This document shows, piece by piece, positions 49,046 through 58,050 of a stretch of DNA of 64,000 nucleotides. How positions within the stretch are numbered: position 1 is the first letter of the stretch; the number at the start of each line of letters is the position of its first letter. Below the pieces are notes generated by a model that was not told the origin of the DNA, searched no databases, and saw only the letters and a list, made by a program, of their open reading frames with translations. Source of the DNA: Fimenecus sp052273625 (GTDB lineage Bacteria > Bacillota > Clostridia > Oscillospirales > Acutalibacteraceae); contig DAVZHW010000003.1 of NCBI GenBank assembly GCA_052273625.1, positions 1 through 64,000 on the forward strand. The letters are read 5' to 3'. Both the position numbers and the translations under genes were made by a program.

Positions 49046-51738
49046 CATACATTAAAAGCGACGATAAGAAGGTCGTTATCGGAAATGAGTATATCGAAAG
49101 AAGCTTTTATGTTGAAAACGGACAGCTTTTGCCCGACACGCTCACAAATAAAAGGCTTAACGAGTCTGCACCGTTTGTGACGGGTAGGGGAAGTGAGGAA
49201 TTTTCCGTTACATTTTTGAAAAAATTCGGAAAGCTTGAACTTCGTGCGTCAATGCTTACGATTGACAAGATAAATTCCTATGAAAAGTCAGACTCCTCGA
49301 TTTTGGAATTTGTTTTCAAGCCTGCAATTTATCGCAATACTACGCTGAATTTTCGCTTGGTATATAAACTTAAAAATGACGATTTCTTTATGAAAAAGCA
49401 GCTTTGCTTTTCTGCCTCGGGCGACCTTAATTTGCGTATTGACACCGTCGATACCGAGCTTTTGGTGCTTGCAGACGGCATAAAGCAAAAATGGACGCAT
49501 CCCGAGATGGACAAGGCGTTCATTGACGGCTTCCACGCTTCACTCGGACAGCCTGTTTATATCAACGGTATGTTCACAGGCTCGGAATTTCCGATGAACG
49601 ACAACAACATTGTTGAAAACACCTTGCGTTTGCGTTATTACAGCGGAAAGAGTATCGCAAAGATACTTAACGGTAAAAAGGAACACTCGTTCCACAAATC
49701 TGTTTTCGGAAGCGCACAGACAATGTCCTTTGACGTTATCAGAGCAGATTTCCTTGAATATATCAAAACCGTTTCGCAGAAAACCTATCTTCGCACGCAG
49801 TACAACTCCTGGTATGACCATATGCTTAACATTACCGAGGAGAATATAACAGGCTCTTTTTATCAGATTGAAAAGGGCTTGACGCAGAATTTTGTTAAGC
49901 CGCTTGACGCCTATGTTGTTGACGACGGTTGGAACGATTACAAGAGCGACTTTTGGTGCTTTAATAATAAATTCCCTCATGAGCTTTACAATTCATCACG
50001 GCTTGCGAATAATTTTTCTTCACACTTCGGACTTTGGCTCGGACCGAGAGGCGGCTATAACTTCAACAGACCGTTCGGAAAGCGTATGCAAAGACACGGA
50101 AAGGGCGGATACAACAGAAGGTCACACGATATTTGTATTGCAGATGAAAAGTATGTTCGCAACATTGAATTGCTTTTCCTTGACTATATGAATCGCTTTG
50201 ACATAGACTATTGGAAGCTCGACGGTTTTATGTTAAAGCCCTGTCGCAGTAAAAGGCACGGACACCCGACGGGCGGTTATAAAGATATGTATGTTATGAC
50301 CGATGCGTGGGAAAAGTGGATTGATATTTTCCGTGATATGCGTAAATTCAGGGCAGAGCAGGGCAAGGAGCTTTGGATAAACCTCACTTGCTATGCTGTT
50401 CCGAGTCCGTGGTTCCTGAGCTATGTAAACAGCGTTTGGATGCAAAACAGCGGCGATATAGGCTTTACGGATAAATCGGTAAGCGGAGAGGAGCTCAACG
50501 GCAAGGACTTTGACCGTATGCTCACCTATAGAGATGCGCTTTACTATGATTTCCACAGAGTAAGACAGTATCAGTTCCCGAACTCTAATATGTATAATCA
50601 CGAGCCTATTTACGGACATACCGCAAAGGTTAAAATGACCGATGACGAGTACCGTAAATATATGTATATGATTTCATCAAGAGGCACGGCATTTTGGGAG
50701 CTTTATTACAGCTTCGACCTTTTCAACGACAATATGTGGCGCATAAATGCGGATGTTTTGAGATTTGTCAGAGAAAACTTTGAAACGCTCAGAAATTCAA
50801 AGCTTATCGGCGAAAGTGCCGATTCGGGCAAAATTTACGGCTACAGCGCATGGAACGGTAAGGAGGGTATTATTTCGCTTCGCAATCCGTCCGATAAGCC
50901 GCAGAAAATTTCCGTTAAGCTTGAAAAGGAAATCGGCGTAAATGAGGACGTTAAGGGACTTACACGCATAAACGTTATTCCCTATGAAACAGAGAAGTGC
51001 GATATTAAATACTCCTACGGCGACACGCTTTCGGTTGAGCTTGGCGCACATGAAATTGTTATATACAAATTCGGCGGAGAAAAGACGACCGCACCTGTAT
51101 TAAAGCGTGCAAAGTTTGAGGCGGAACACAAGGCAGTGTTCTCTTTTGACAGGCATATTGTGCTTGACGAAAACAGCTTTACTTATATGGGTAAGCCCGT
51201 AAAGGCGGAATTGCTTGCAAATTACAGCGAGGTGCTTTTGCATTTCGACAACGCTCAGGCAGGCTCGAAATATACTGTTGAGTACAGCGTCCGTGACCTC
51301 TACGGCAACAGGCTGACCTCTAAAAAAACGCTTGCCTGCTATAAGGACAACCTTTTGTTTTCGAACAGAGAAGCGCCTTGCGAGATTGAGGATGATTTCA
51401 CGCTCACTATGACCGTCAATACCGCAACAAAGGAAACGCTTTTGTTCTCACAGGGCAATTCGCTTGCGGTTTCGCTTACAAACGGCAATGTCAGACTTAA
51501 CTGCTGTTCGCTCAAATGTATGGGACACACCGATATTTGCAACACGGGCGACAGAAAAATAACCCTTGTCAGAGAAAAGAACGCTATGATTAAAATTTAT
51601 ATCGACGGCGTGCTTGACGGCTCTTATTACGACGACAGAGTCGGCAATATGACCATTCCGAAAGCCGATATTAAGCTTTCAAATTCGATAAAGAGCTTTA
51701 CCGTGCTTAACAAAGCACTTGCGTTTGACGAGGTTTGA
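49042..51738 (+). CDS. large GH36-like alpha-galactosidase-type glycosidase with a C-terminal LamG-like domain
   Basis: 898 aa, no signal peptide. The N-terminal ~240 residues form a beta-sandwich; the barrel shows DAYVVDDGWNDY, FGLWLGPRGGYN and IDYWKLDGFMLKPC, in which the Asp of KLDG is at the clan GH-D nucleophile position. A beta domain follows (about 610-680), then a C-terminal ~130-residue concanavalin/LamG-like domain (LLFSQGNSLAVSLTNG, KITLVREKNAMIKIYIDGVLDG). Likely a retaining alpha-glycosidase acting on galactose- or GalNAc-type residues in the cytoplasm. Assignment to GH36 rather than a neighbouring family is by motif only. Confidence 0.75.
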   Translation: MTYIKSDDKKVVIGNEYIERSFYVENGQLLPDTLTNKRLNESAPFVTGRGSEEFSVTFLKKFGKLELRASMLTIDKINSYEKSDSSILEFVFKPAIYRNTTLNFRLVYKLKNDDFFMKKQLCFSASGDLNLRIDTVDTELLVLADGIKQKWTHPEMDKAFIDGFHASLGQPVYINGMFTGSEFPMNDNNIVENTLRLRYYSGKSIAKILNGKKEHSFHKSVFGSAQTMSFDVIRADFLEYIKTVSQKTYLRTQYNSWYDHMLNITEENITGSFYQIEKGLTQNFVKPLDAYVVDDGWNDYKSDFWCFNNKFPHELYNSSRLANNFSSHFGLWLGPRGGYNFNRPFGKRMQRHGKGGYNRRSHDICIADEKYVRNIELLFLDYMNRFDIDYWKLDGFMLKPCRSKRHGHPTGGYKDMYVMTDAWEKWIDIFRDMRKFRAEQGKELWINLTCYAVPSPWFLSYVNSVWMQNSGDIGFTDKSVSGEELNGKDFDRMLTYRDALYYDFHRVRQYQFPNSNMYNHEPIYGHTAKVKMTDDEYRKYMYMISSRGTAFWELYYSFDLFNDNMWRINADVLRFVRENFETLRNSKLIGESADSGKIYGYSAWNGKEGIISLRNPSDKPQKISVKLEKEIGVNEDVKGLTRINVIPYETEKCDIKYSYGDTLSVELGAHEIVIYKFGGEKTTAPVLKRAKFEAEHKAVFSFDRHIVLDENSFTYMGKPVKAELLANYSEVLLHFDNAQAGSKYTVEYSVRDLYGNRLTSKKTLACYKDNLLFSNREAPCEIEDDFTLTMTVNTATKETLLFSQGNSLAVSLTNGNVRLNCCSLKCMGHTDICNTGDRKITLVREKNAMIKIYIDGVLDGSYYDDRVGNMTIPKADIKLSNSIKSFTVLNKALAFDEV

Positions 51739-51781
51739 TTGTATAATTAAATGAATGATAATTTAAGAAAGGGGAGAACGT

Positions 51782-52753
51782 ATGAAAACACTTGAATTTA
51801 TAGTTCCGTGCTATAACGAGGAAGCTGTTTTGAATATTTTTTATGATACGGTCTCTCCGATATTGAATTCGCTCGACGGAATAAAGGCTTCTTTTATCTT
51901 TATCGATGACGGAAGCCGTGACAACACCGTAAATATTATAAGACAGCTTGCCGAAAGGGATAAAACGGTCAAGTATATTTCTTTTTCAAGGAATTTCGGA
52001 AAAGAGGCGGCAATGCTTGCAGGTCTTAAAATGTCGTCGGCTGATTATGTCGGAATTATCGATGCCGATTTACAGCATTCTCCCGAGCTTATTCCCGAAA
52101 TGGTAAAAAGCGTTAACGAGGAGGGCTACGATATAGCCGCCGCAAGACGAACCGACAGAAAGGGCGAGGCTAAGCTTAAAAGCGCTTTTTCAAGAAGCTT
52201 TTATAAGCTGATAAATCGAATTTCAGACGCAAATATCGAGGAGGGTGCACAGGATTATAGGGTTATGACAAGAAAGGTCGTTAACGCAATAATCTCAATG
52301 CCCGAATACAATCGCTTTTCAAAAGGCATATTCAGCTGGGTCGGCTTCAAAACAAAGTGGTTTGAGCACGAAAACCGTGAGCGTGCGGCAGGCAAAACAA
52401 AATGGTCGTTTTGGAAGCTGTTTGCCTATGCGGTTGACGGAATAATCGGCTTTTCAACCGCACCGCTTAAAATTTCACTTTTCTGCGGCATTGTTACAAG
52501 CCTTGTAGGGTTTATCTATGCGCTTTATACGATAATTAAAACGCTCTGCTTCGGCCCTGATGTTGACGGCTATCCGTCGCTTGTATGCTCGGTTTTGATA
52601 ATCGGCGGACTTATTTTAATTTCAATGGGCGTGGTCGGTGAATATGTTTCAAGGGTTTACCTTGAGGTTAAAAACAGACCGAACTACATTATTGACGAAA
52701 CTAATATATTACCTGAAAGCATTGATAATCAGTCAAATTCGGGTAATAAATAA
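51782..52753 (+). CDS. GtrB/DPM-like family 2 glycosyltransferase
   Basis: 323 aa. The N-terminal GT-A domain has VPCYNEE, FIDDGSRDNT, DADLQHSPELI and a catalytic ED/QDYR segment (EEGAQDYRVMTR); two C-terminal membrane helices (about 232-256 and 266-290). Such enzymes transfer glucose or similar sugars to undecaprenyl phosphate for surface polymer decoration. GGGG before ATG. A partner flippase (GtrA) or polymer transferase is not adjacent. Confidence 0.88.
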   Translation: MKTLEFIVPCYNEEAVLNIFYDTVSPILNSLDGIKASFIFIDDGSRDNTVNIIRQLAERDKTVKYISFSRNFGKEAAMLAGLKMSSADYVGIIDADLQHSPELIPEMVKSVNEEGYDIAAARRTDRKGEAKLKSAFSRSFYKLINRISDANIEEGAQDYRVMTRKVVNAIISMPEYNRFSKGIFSWVGFKTKWFEHENRERAAGKTKWSFWKLFAYAVDGIIGFSTAPLKISLFCGIVTSLVGFIYALYTIIKTLCFGPDVDGYPSLVCSVLIIGGLILISMGVVGEYVSRVYLEVKNRPNYIIDETNILPESIDNQSNSGNK

Positions 52754-52792
52754 GTATAATTCAATTTAATTTAATTAACGGAGGTAAAAGCA

Positions 52793-53005
52793 ATGACTTC
52801 AATCACAAAGGATATGACAATCGGCGATATTCTCGATGCGGACAGAGAGACCATTCCTTTCTTCCTTGAAATGGGAATGCACTGTCTCGGCTGCCCTGCT
52901 TCGAGAGGCGAGAGCGTTGAGGAGGCTTGTGCCGTTCACGGCGTTGATGCGGACGAGCTTGTTAAAAAAATTAACGATTTTCTTGCAAGTAAATCAAGCA
53001 AATAA
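52793..53005 (+). CDS. DUF1858 domain protein
   Basis: 70 aa. ITKDMTIGDILDADRETIPFFLEMGMHCLGCPASRGESVEEACAVHG is the DUF1858 signature, with the CxxC (CLGC) that gives it its presumed redox-disulfide character; it is often found near hybrid-cluster proteins. GGAGG precedes the ATG. A strong hairpin with T-run follows immediately. Confidence 0.9.
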   Translation: MTSITKDMTIGDILDADRETIPFFLEMGMHCLGCPASRGESVEEACAVHGVDADELVKKINDFLASKSSK

Positions 53006-53015
53006 AGAAGGCGAC

Positions 53016-53077
53016 GGGTTGACAGAACAAAACGCACAGCCTCGGCTGAGTGTTCGCTTCGTCAACCCTCATTTTTT
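53016..53077 (+). terminator. compound hairpin with T-run between DUF1858 gene and trmK
   Basis: GGGTTGAC (53016-53023) pairs with GTCAACCC (53061-53068); inside, GAACA/TGTTC and CAGCC/GGCTG form further stems; TCATTTTTT follows. It reads as an intrinsic terminator, but it also covers the only ribosome-site-like sequence before trmK. Confidence 0.65.
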
Positions 53078-53081
53078 AATT

Positions 53082-53732
53082 ATGATTAAATTGACACCGA
53101 GACTTGATGCCGTAGCGGATATGGTAAATAATTGCGACACCTTTTTGGACGTCGGCACAGACCACGCATATCTTCCGGCATACATAGTAAAAAACAAAAT
53201 TTCAAACAGGGCAATAGCTTCGGATATAAATCCAAATCCGCTTATGAACGCTCAAAAGACGCTTGACGAATATTCGCTGGCGGATAAAATCACGCTTCGA
53301 CTCTCGGCAGGCTTTGAAAATATAGAGCCTTATGAGGCGCAGGAGATTGCCGTTGCAGGTATGGGCGGAATTATGATTGCCGATATGATAAACGCAACCG
53401 AGTGGCTGAGAGATGAGAAAATACATCTTATTTTGCAGCCTATGACGCATTTTGAGGATGTGTGGCGTGCACTTTTTGATAACGGCTTTCGGGTTGAAGC
53501 AGAAAAAACCGTGTGCGAGGATAAGCGTGTTTATCTTATCATTTCCGCAAGGTATTCGGGTGTGAAAACCGAGCATAAGCTATACGAATACTATGTTGGG
53601 AATTTACCGAAAAGCGACAACGAAACCGACAAATTGTTTGTCGGAAAGGTTATCAAGAGCCTTTACAATAAATATAATGGCACAAAGGACAGGAAAATTC
53701 TCGAGCTGATAAGGAGTATTGAAAATGCCTAA
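53082..53732 (+). CDS. trmK: tRNA (adenine(22)-N1)-methyltransferase
   Basis: 216 aa from the ATG at 53082. Rossmann-fold SAM site FLDVGTDHAYLPAYIV, IASDINPNPL and AVAGMGGIMIADMI, then LILQPMTHFEDVWRAL, all characteristic of TrmK. The ATG has no Shine-Dalgarno; an in-frame TTG at 53019 has GAAGG 7 nt upstream and would add 21 residues, but it lies in the terminator stem. Paired with the Nif3-like gene, as usual in Firmicutes. Confidence 0.92.
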   Translation: MIKLTPRLDAVADMVNNCDTFLDVGTDHAYLPAYIVKNKISNRAIASDINPNPLMNAQKTLDEYSLADKITLRLSAGFENIEPYEAQEIAVAGMGGIMIADMINATEWLRDEKIHLILQPMTHFEDVWRALFDNGFRVEAEKTVCEDKRVYLIISARYSGVKTEHKLYEYYVGNLPKSDNETDKLFVGKVIKSLYNKYNGTKDRKILELIRSIENA

Positions 53733-54468
53733 GGCAAAAGAAATATACGAATATACAGACAGCTTTGCACCGTTCTGCAAGCAGGAGGAATGGGACAACA
53801 GCGGCTTTTTGATCGGCGATGAAAATGCCGAGGTTACAAGCGTGTTGCTTGCGCTTGATTGCACAAACGAGGTGCTTGAATATGCAAAAAAATCAGGTTG
53901 TGAGCTTGTAATTACCCATCATCCGATAATTTTCGGTGCGTTAAAGCAGGTTAAATTCGGAAGTGAGGTCTATACCGCCGTCAACAGCGGACTTTCGGTA
54001 ATTTGCGCTCATACTTCGTATGATATTGCACAGGGCGGTGTGAGTGATATTTTGGCAACAACGCTTTCGGCTGAAAACATCGAAAAATCCCCCTCGGGAA
54101 TATTGACAATCGGTGAAGTTAAGAATACAACAGTCGGCGAGTATGCAAAGTTTATTAAAAAAACACTTTTTGCGAGCGTGAGGGCTTGTCTTACCGAAAA
54201 GGAAGTTCAAAGAGTTGCTTTTTGCGGTGGCGCAGGCAGCGATTATCTGCTTGAAGCAAAGGAAATGGGCTGCGATTTGCTCGTTACGGGCGATGCGGGA
54301 CATCACGATTTCCTTGATGCCGTAAATCTCGGTATCGGACTTGTTGCGGCGGGTCATTTTGAAACGGAGACAATTTCAATTAAACCGCTTTGCGACAGAC
54401 TTCAAGAGAAATTTGAAAAAGTAAAATTTACGGTGTTTGAGCAGAAAACACCCATAACATATATTTGA
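53725..54468 (+). CDS. Nif3-like (NGG1p-interacting factor 3) dinuclear metal protein
   Basis: 247 aa from the ATG at 53725 (GGAG in front), overlapping the trmK stop by 8 nt. QEEWDNSGFLIGD at the N-terminus, ELVITHHPIIFGALK and ICAHTSYDIAQGGVSDIL with metal ligands, and the C-terminal LLVTGDAGHHDFLDAVNLG and AGHFETE match the YbgI/YqfO/Nif3 family (hexameric, two metals). Biochemical role uncertain, often annotated GTP cyclohydrolase I type 2 without proof. Confidence 0.92.
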   Translation: MPKAKEIYEYTDSFAPFCKQEEWDNSGFLIGDENAEVTSVLLALDCTNEVLEYAKKSGCELVITHHPIIFGALKQVKFGSEVYTAVNSGLSVICAHTSYDIAQGGVSDILATTLSAENIEKSPSGILTIGEVKNTTVGEYAKFIKKTLFASVRACLTEKEVQRVAFCGGAGSDYLLEAKEMGCDLLVTGDAGHHDFLDAVNLGIGLVAAGHFETETISIKPLCDRLQEKFEKVKFTVFEQKTPITYI

Positions 54469-54475
54469 GGAAAAT

Positions 54476-56209
54476 ATGGCACTTGACGGAATAACATTAG
54501 GCTTTATAAAAAATGAAATAAGTGAATATCTGCTTGGAGCAAAGGTGGAAAAGGTTTATCAGCCGTCGAAATGCGAGCTTGTATTTCTTATGCGTACCCG
54601 AAGCGGTGCATACAGGCTCTATATGTCGGCACAGGCGATTTCTCCGAGGATACACATAACCTCGCAAACGCTTGAAAATCCGCAAAAACCGCCCATGCTC
54701 TGTATGCTTTTAAGAAAACGGCTTGTCGGTGCAACGCTTACCGAAATAAATCAGGTATCGCTCGACAGGGTGCTTGAATTGTGCTTTGACGCCACCGACG
54801 AGATAGGCGACAAGGTAAAGCTCAAGGTGTTTATCGAAATTATGGCGCAGCGCAGCAATATCGTGCTTGTTAACGAAAACGGCAAGGTAATCGACGCCGT
54901 TAAAAGGGTTGATGAAACCAAATCCACGTATAGAGAGGTTTTGCCCGGCGGAACATATCTTTTACCTCCGAGCCAAAACAAGCTTGATATTTCAAGCTGC
55001 TCGGCAGGGGAGATTGTGAAAGCCGTTTGCGAGAAGAAAAATCAAAAGCTCTCTTCAGCAATTCTTTCAAGCGTTTTGGGCGTTTCTCCGATTGTTTGCC
55101 GTGAGCTTGCCTGTGCGTGCTCCGACAAAGCGGTTGAGGATATGACGGTTATCGACGAGAGCGTTTTATATGACAAAATCGTTGAAATTCAGAATATCAT
55201 AGCCGAAAATAAGCCGTCTCCGCAGGTCGTTTTTGATTCTGAGGGAAATCCCGTTGATTTTTCATTTATGGATATAACTCAATACGGCGAGAATTATCCC
55301 GTCAAAAAATATTCTTCGTTTTCGGAGCTGCTTGACGAATTCTGCTTTGAAACGGACAGACTGTACAGGATCAAACGCCGTGCTGGCGATATGCTGAAGC
55401 TTTTGAATAACGCATCGCAGAGAGTTGCAAAAAAGGTTAACCTTCAAAAAATGCAGCTTGAAAAGTGTGACGATAAGGAAACGTTGCGTATCTATGCCGA
55501 GCTTATAAATTCAAATCTTTACAGATTGGAAAAGGGTGCGGCGTTTTACGATATTGAAAATTATTATGACAATAACAATGTCGTTCGAATTAAAGTGAAT
55601 CCTGCGCTTTCGCCGGTTCAGAATTCGCAAAAGTATTATAAGGAATATAAAAAGTCTGTAACGGCTGAAAAAATGCTTGCCGATTTAATCGAAAGCGGAG
55701 AGCAGGAGCTTTTGTATATCGACTCTGTTCTCGACGAGCTTTCAAGAGCAGACAGCGAAGCGGAAATTTCTGAGATAAGACAGGAATTGATTGCAGGCGG
55801 ATACATAAGACGTAAGGGCAAGGACAAAATCAAGCTTCCAAAGACCTTGCCGCCGTATGAATTTACCACGAGCGACGGCTTTCGTGTGCTTGTCGGTAGG
55901 AACAATGTTCAAAATGATAAGCTGACATTTAAGACGGCGAAGAACTATGATATGTGGCTTCACACTCAAGGCTTTGCCGGCTCGCATACGGTCATTGCTT
56001 CGGACAACCGTGAAATTACCGATACGGCAATCGAGGAGGCGGCAAGAATAGCTGCTCGTTTCAGCTCTGCCGACGGTGCGGACAAGGTTCCCGTTGACTA
56101 CACCTTGATTAAAAATGTCAAGAAGCCGAACAACGCAAAGCCCGGCAAGGTCATATATCACGTATACAACACCATATATGTTTCACCTAACAGGGATATT
56201 CAGCTGTAA
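54476..56209 (+). CDS. rqcH: ribosome quality control factor RqcH (NFACT)
   Basis: 577 aa. NFACT-N (MALDGITLGFIKNEISEYLLGAKVEKVYQ, LCMLLRKRLVGA), central coiled coil with helix-hairpin-helix (about 285-430), and NFACT-R at the C-terminus (FTTSDGFRVLVGRNNVQNDKLTF, DMWLHTQGFAGSHTVI). RqcH binds stalled 50S subunits and recruits Ala-tRNA for alanine tailing. It was earlier annotated as fibronectin-binding protein. Starts 7 nt after the Nif3-like gene. Confidence 0.94.
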   Translation: MALDGITLGFIKNEISEYLLGAKVEKVYQPSKCELVFLMRTRSGAYRLYMSAQAISPRIHITSQTLENPQKPPMLCMLLRKRLVGATLTEINQVSLDRVLELCFDATDEIGDKVKLKVFIEIMAQRSNIVLVNENGKVIDAVKRVDETKSTYREVLPGGTYLLPPSQNKLDISSCSAGEIVKAVCEKKNQKLSSAILSSVLGVSPIVCRELACACSDKAVEDMTVIDESVLYDKIVEIQNIIAENKPSPQVVFDSEGNPVDFSFMDITQYGENYPVKKYSSFSELLDEFCFETDRLYRIKRRAGDMLKLLNNASQRVAKKVNLQKMQLEKCDDKETLRIYAELINSNLYRLEKGAAFYDIENYYDNNNVVRIKVNPALSPVQNSQKYYKEYKKSVTAEKMLADLIESGEQELLYIDSVLDELSRADSEAEISEIRQELIAGGYIRRKGKDKIKLPKTLPPYEFTTSDGFRVLVGRNNVQNDKLTFKTAKNYDMWLHTQGFAGSHTVIASDNREITDTAIEEAARIAARFSSADGADKVPVDYTLIKNVKKPNNAKPGKVIYHVYNTIYVSPNRDIQL

Positions 56210-56244
56210 AGGAAAAAACTTTACATTAAAAACGGCAACAAATA

Positions 56245-56273
56245 TTGACTCAAACGGTAAAAAAATGTATTAT
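56245..56273 (+). promoter_or_regulatory. promoter of the first cohesin-like gene
   Basis: TTGACT (56245-56250), 17-nt spacer, TATTAT (56268-56273), 32 nt before the ATG. Confidence 0.65.
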
Positions 56274-56305
56274 ATTTAAGATAAACAGAAAAGGCGGTTT
56301 AACCT

Positions 56306-57124
56306 ATGAAAAAAACTATATCCGTAATACTGATAATAACAATGCTTATGTCGGCTTTGTGCCTCAATTCATTTGCAGGGGCTTTGTCTCTCGTTTCAGC
56401 TCCGTCAACGGCGAATAAGGGCGATACAATAACGGTAAGCGTAAATGTACCGAGCGGACTTTCGGGCGCAAAGCTTTTGCTTGAGTACGATAAGACCTGC
56501 TTTGAGCTTGTTTCGGGCAGTGTCAGCTTAAACCCAAGCTTCACAACGGTTATAAACGATAAAACTGTCGGCAAGCTTATTGCGGTGGCGGTTTCAACAA
56601 GCGAACAGTCTGCCTGCACATTATTTTCCGTAAAGTTCAAGGTGCTTAAAACAGGCGGAAAAATCAGCGTAAAGGCAACTCAAGCTATTGACGGTGCGGA
56701 TAAGGAGATTACAGAATCAATTCCCGGTGCCGTTCTTACAATAGCAGAGGGAACAGGTGCAGCTGCGGAGGAGACAATTCCGCCTCAGGCTCAGACAGAA
56801 CCTGCAAAGAAGGTTACAAAGCCTGCTGTAGGCAATAAAGCAGAGCAGACAAAAAAGGTAGAGGGCATAACCGGAAGCGCTAAAGCTCCTGCACCCGACG
56901 AGACGCTTCCTGCCGACATAATGCCGAACGAGCCCACAACGGCGGAAGAAGAAAACGAAATCGAAAAAAAGACAAACGAAAAGGCTATAATCATCGTTGT
57001 TTTGGCTACTGTTTTGGCTCTTGCGGCGGCAATTGTTATCGCTCTTGTCATTAAAAAGAAAAAGCAGGAGGACGAGCCTGACGCAAAAGCGCAAATAAAC
57101 GAAAATATTGATAAAGATAAATAA
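56306..57124 (+). CDS. membrane-anchored cohesin-like protein, first of a pair
   Basis: 272 aa. Signal peptide (1-24: KKTISVILIITMLMSALCLNSFAG), then a ~120-residue beta-sandwich with cohesin-type spacing: VSAPSTANKGDTITVSVNVPSGLSGAKLLLEYDKTCFEL...LFSVKFKVL. A Thr/Pro/Glu-rich linker follows (about 150-220), then a membrane helix (about 226-250) and a charged tail. Cohesins bind dockerins in cellulosomes, so this would be a single-module surface anchor. No dockerin protein is visible in the window, and a general carbohydrate-binding-like role is possible. Confidence 0.7.
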   Translation: MKKTISVILIITMLMSALCLNSFAGALSLVSAPSTANKGDTITVSVNVPSGLSGAKLLLEYDKTCFELVSGSVSLNPSFTTVINDKTVGKLIAVAVSTSEQSACTLFSVKFKVLKTGGKISVKATQAIDGADKEITESIPGAVLTIAEGTGAAAEETIPPQAQTEPAKKVTKPAVGNKAEQTKKVEGITGSAKAPAPDETLPADIMPNEPTTAEEENEIEKKTNEKAIIIVVLATVLALAAAIVIALVIKKKKQEDEPDAKAQINENIDKDK

Positions 57125-57131
57125 AATTCTG

Positions 57132-57160
57132 TTGACAATTCAACCGAATTATAGTATCAT
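57132..57160 (+). promoter_or_regulatory. promoter of the second cohesin-like gene
   Basis: TTGACA (57132-57137), 17-nt spacer, TATCAT (57155-57160); leader of about 80 nt before the ATG. Confidence 0.7.
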
Positions 57161-57246
57161 TAGTCATATAGTAAAGGCTTTATGTGCTTTTCTATCATAA
57201 TATCGACTCGCATTATGCGAAAATTATTAAAAGGCGGTAAAAAGAT

Positions 57247-57867
57247 ATGAAAAAAGTTCTTTCAGTTCTCGTAGCACTTCTTCTTATTGCTGTTGCTTGC
57301 GTTCCGGCTTTCGCAGCTGACGCATACAAGGTTGACATTGTGTCATCCGCAGATACAGCAGCAGTAGGCGATGAAATTACAGTTTCTTTCAAAGTAAGCA
57401 GCGGTCTTTCGGGCTTCAAGGGTGTTCTTGAATACAACACCAAAAACTACAAGTATGTAGCAGGCTCGGCTACGGCTACTGATCTTTTCACAACTGAAAT
57501 CAATGATACTGTTGACGGTAAAATCACAGTAGCAAGCGTTGCAAGCGAAGCTAAGGACGCAGGTGTGGTTTTCACAGCTAAGTTCAAGGTTCTCAAGAAG
57601 GACGGCGTTTTCAAAGCTTCTGCAACTGATGCTATTGACGGCACAAACGCAGCTGTTACAGTTAACGGCGACGAGCTTGCTATCAACGTAACCGATAAGG
57701 GCACAAAGGCTCCCGAGACAACAGCTCCCGAAGCTAAACCCGACAGCAATAAGAATTCGGTTGATATTAAGAAAACAGGCGGAAAGCTTTATGTTTCAAC
57801 AGCAGCAGCAGTTGCAGTTTGCGCAGCAGCAGTTGCAGTTACAATGAAGAAAAAGAACGAAGACTAA
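57247..57867 (+). CDS. membrane-anchored cohesin-like protein, second of a pair
   Basis: 206 aa, paralogous to the previous gene: signal peptide (1-24), one cohesin-like module (AVGDEITVSFKVSSGLSGFKGVLEYNTKNYKYV...VFTAKFKVL), a short Thr/Pro linker (about 158-176) and a C-terminal membrane helix (about 180-198) with a KKK tail. It has its own promoter and a terminator. Its Ala/Val-rich, regular codon use suggests strong expression. Shares GLSGxKxxLEY and the xxATxAIDGxxxxxT segment with its neighbour. Confidence 0.7.
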   Translation: MKKVLSVLVALLLIAVACVPAFAADAYKVDIVSSADTAAVGDEITVSFKVSSGLSGFKGVLEYNTKNYKYVAGSATATDLFTTEINDTVDGKITVASVASEAKDAGVVFTAKFKVLKKDGVFKASATDAIDGTNAAVTVNGDELAINVTDKGTKAPETTAPEAKPDSNKNSVDIKKTGGKLYVSTAAAVAVCAAAVAVTMKKKNED

Positions 57868-57888
57868 GGAATTTATATTTCTGATATT

Positions 57889-57921
57889 CGGCACTCGCAC
57901 TTAATGTGTGGGTGCTTTTTC
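57889..57921 (+). terminator. terminator after the cohesin-like pair
   Basis: GCACTCGCAC pairs with GTGTGGGTGC (two G-T pairs), loop TTAAT, followed by TTTTTCTTTT. Confidence 0.75.
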
Positions 57922-58050
57922 TTTTGCTTAATTTTCTCTTGTGACTTTAGCTGTGTTACCACATTAAAATATAGTAACTTTGCGAATTGATAATTTATAT
58001 AGAATAAGTATATAATATTTATATATTTTAATTTAATTAGGGGGACTAAG

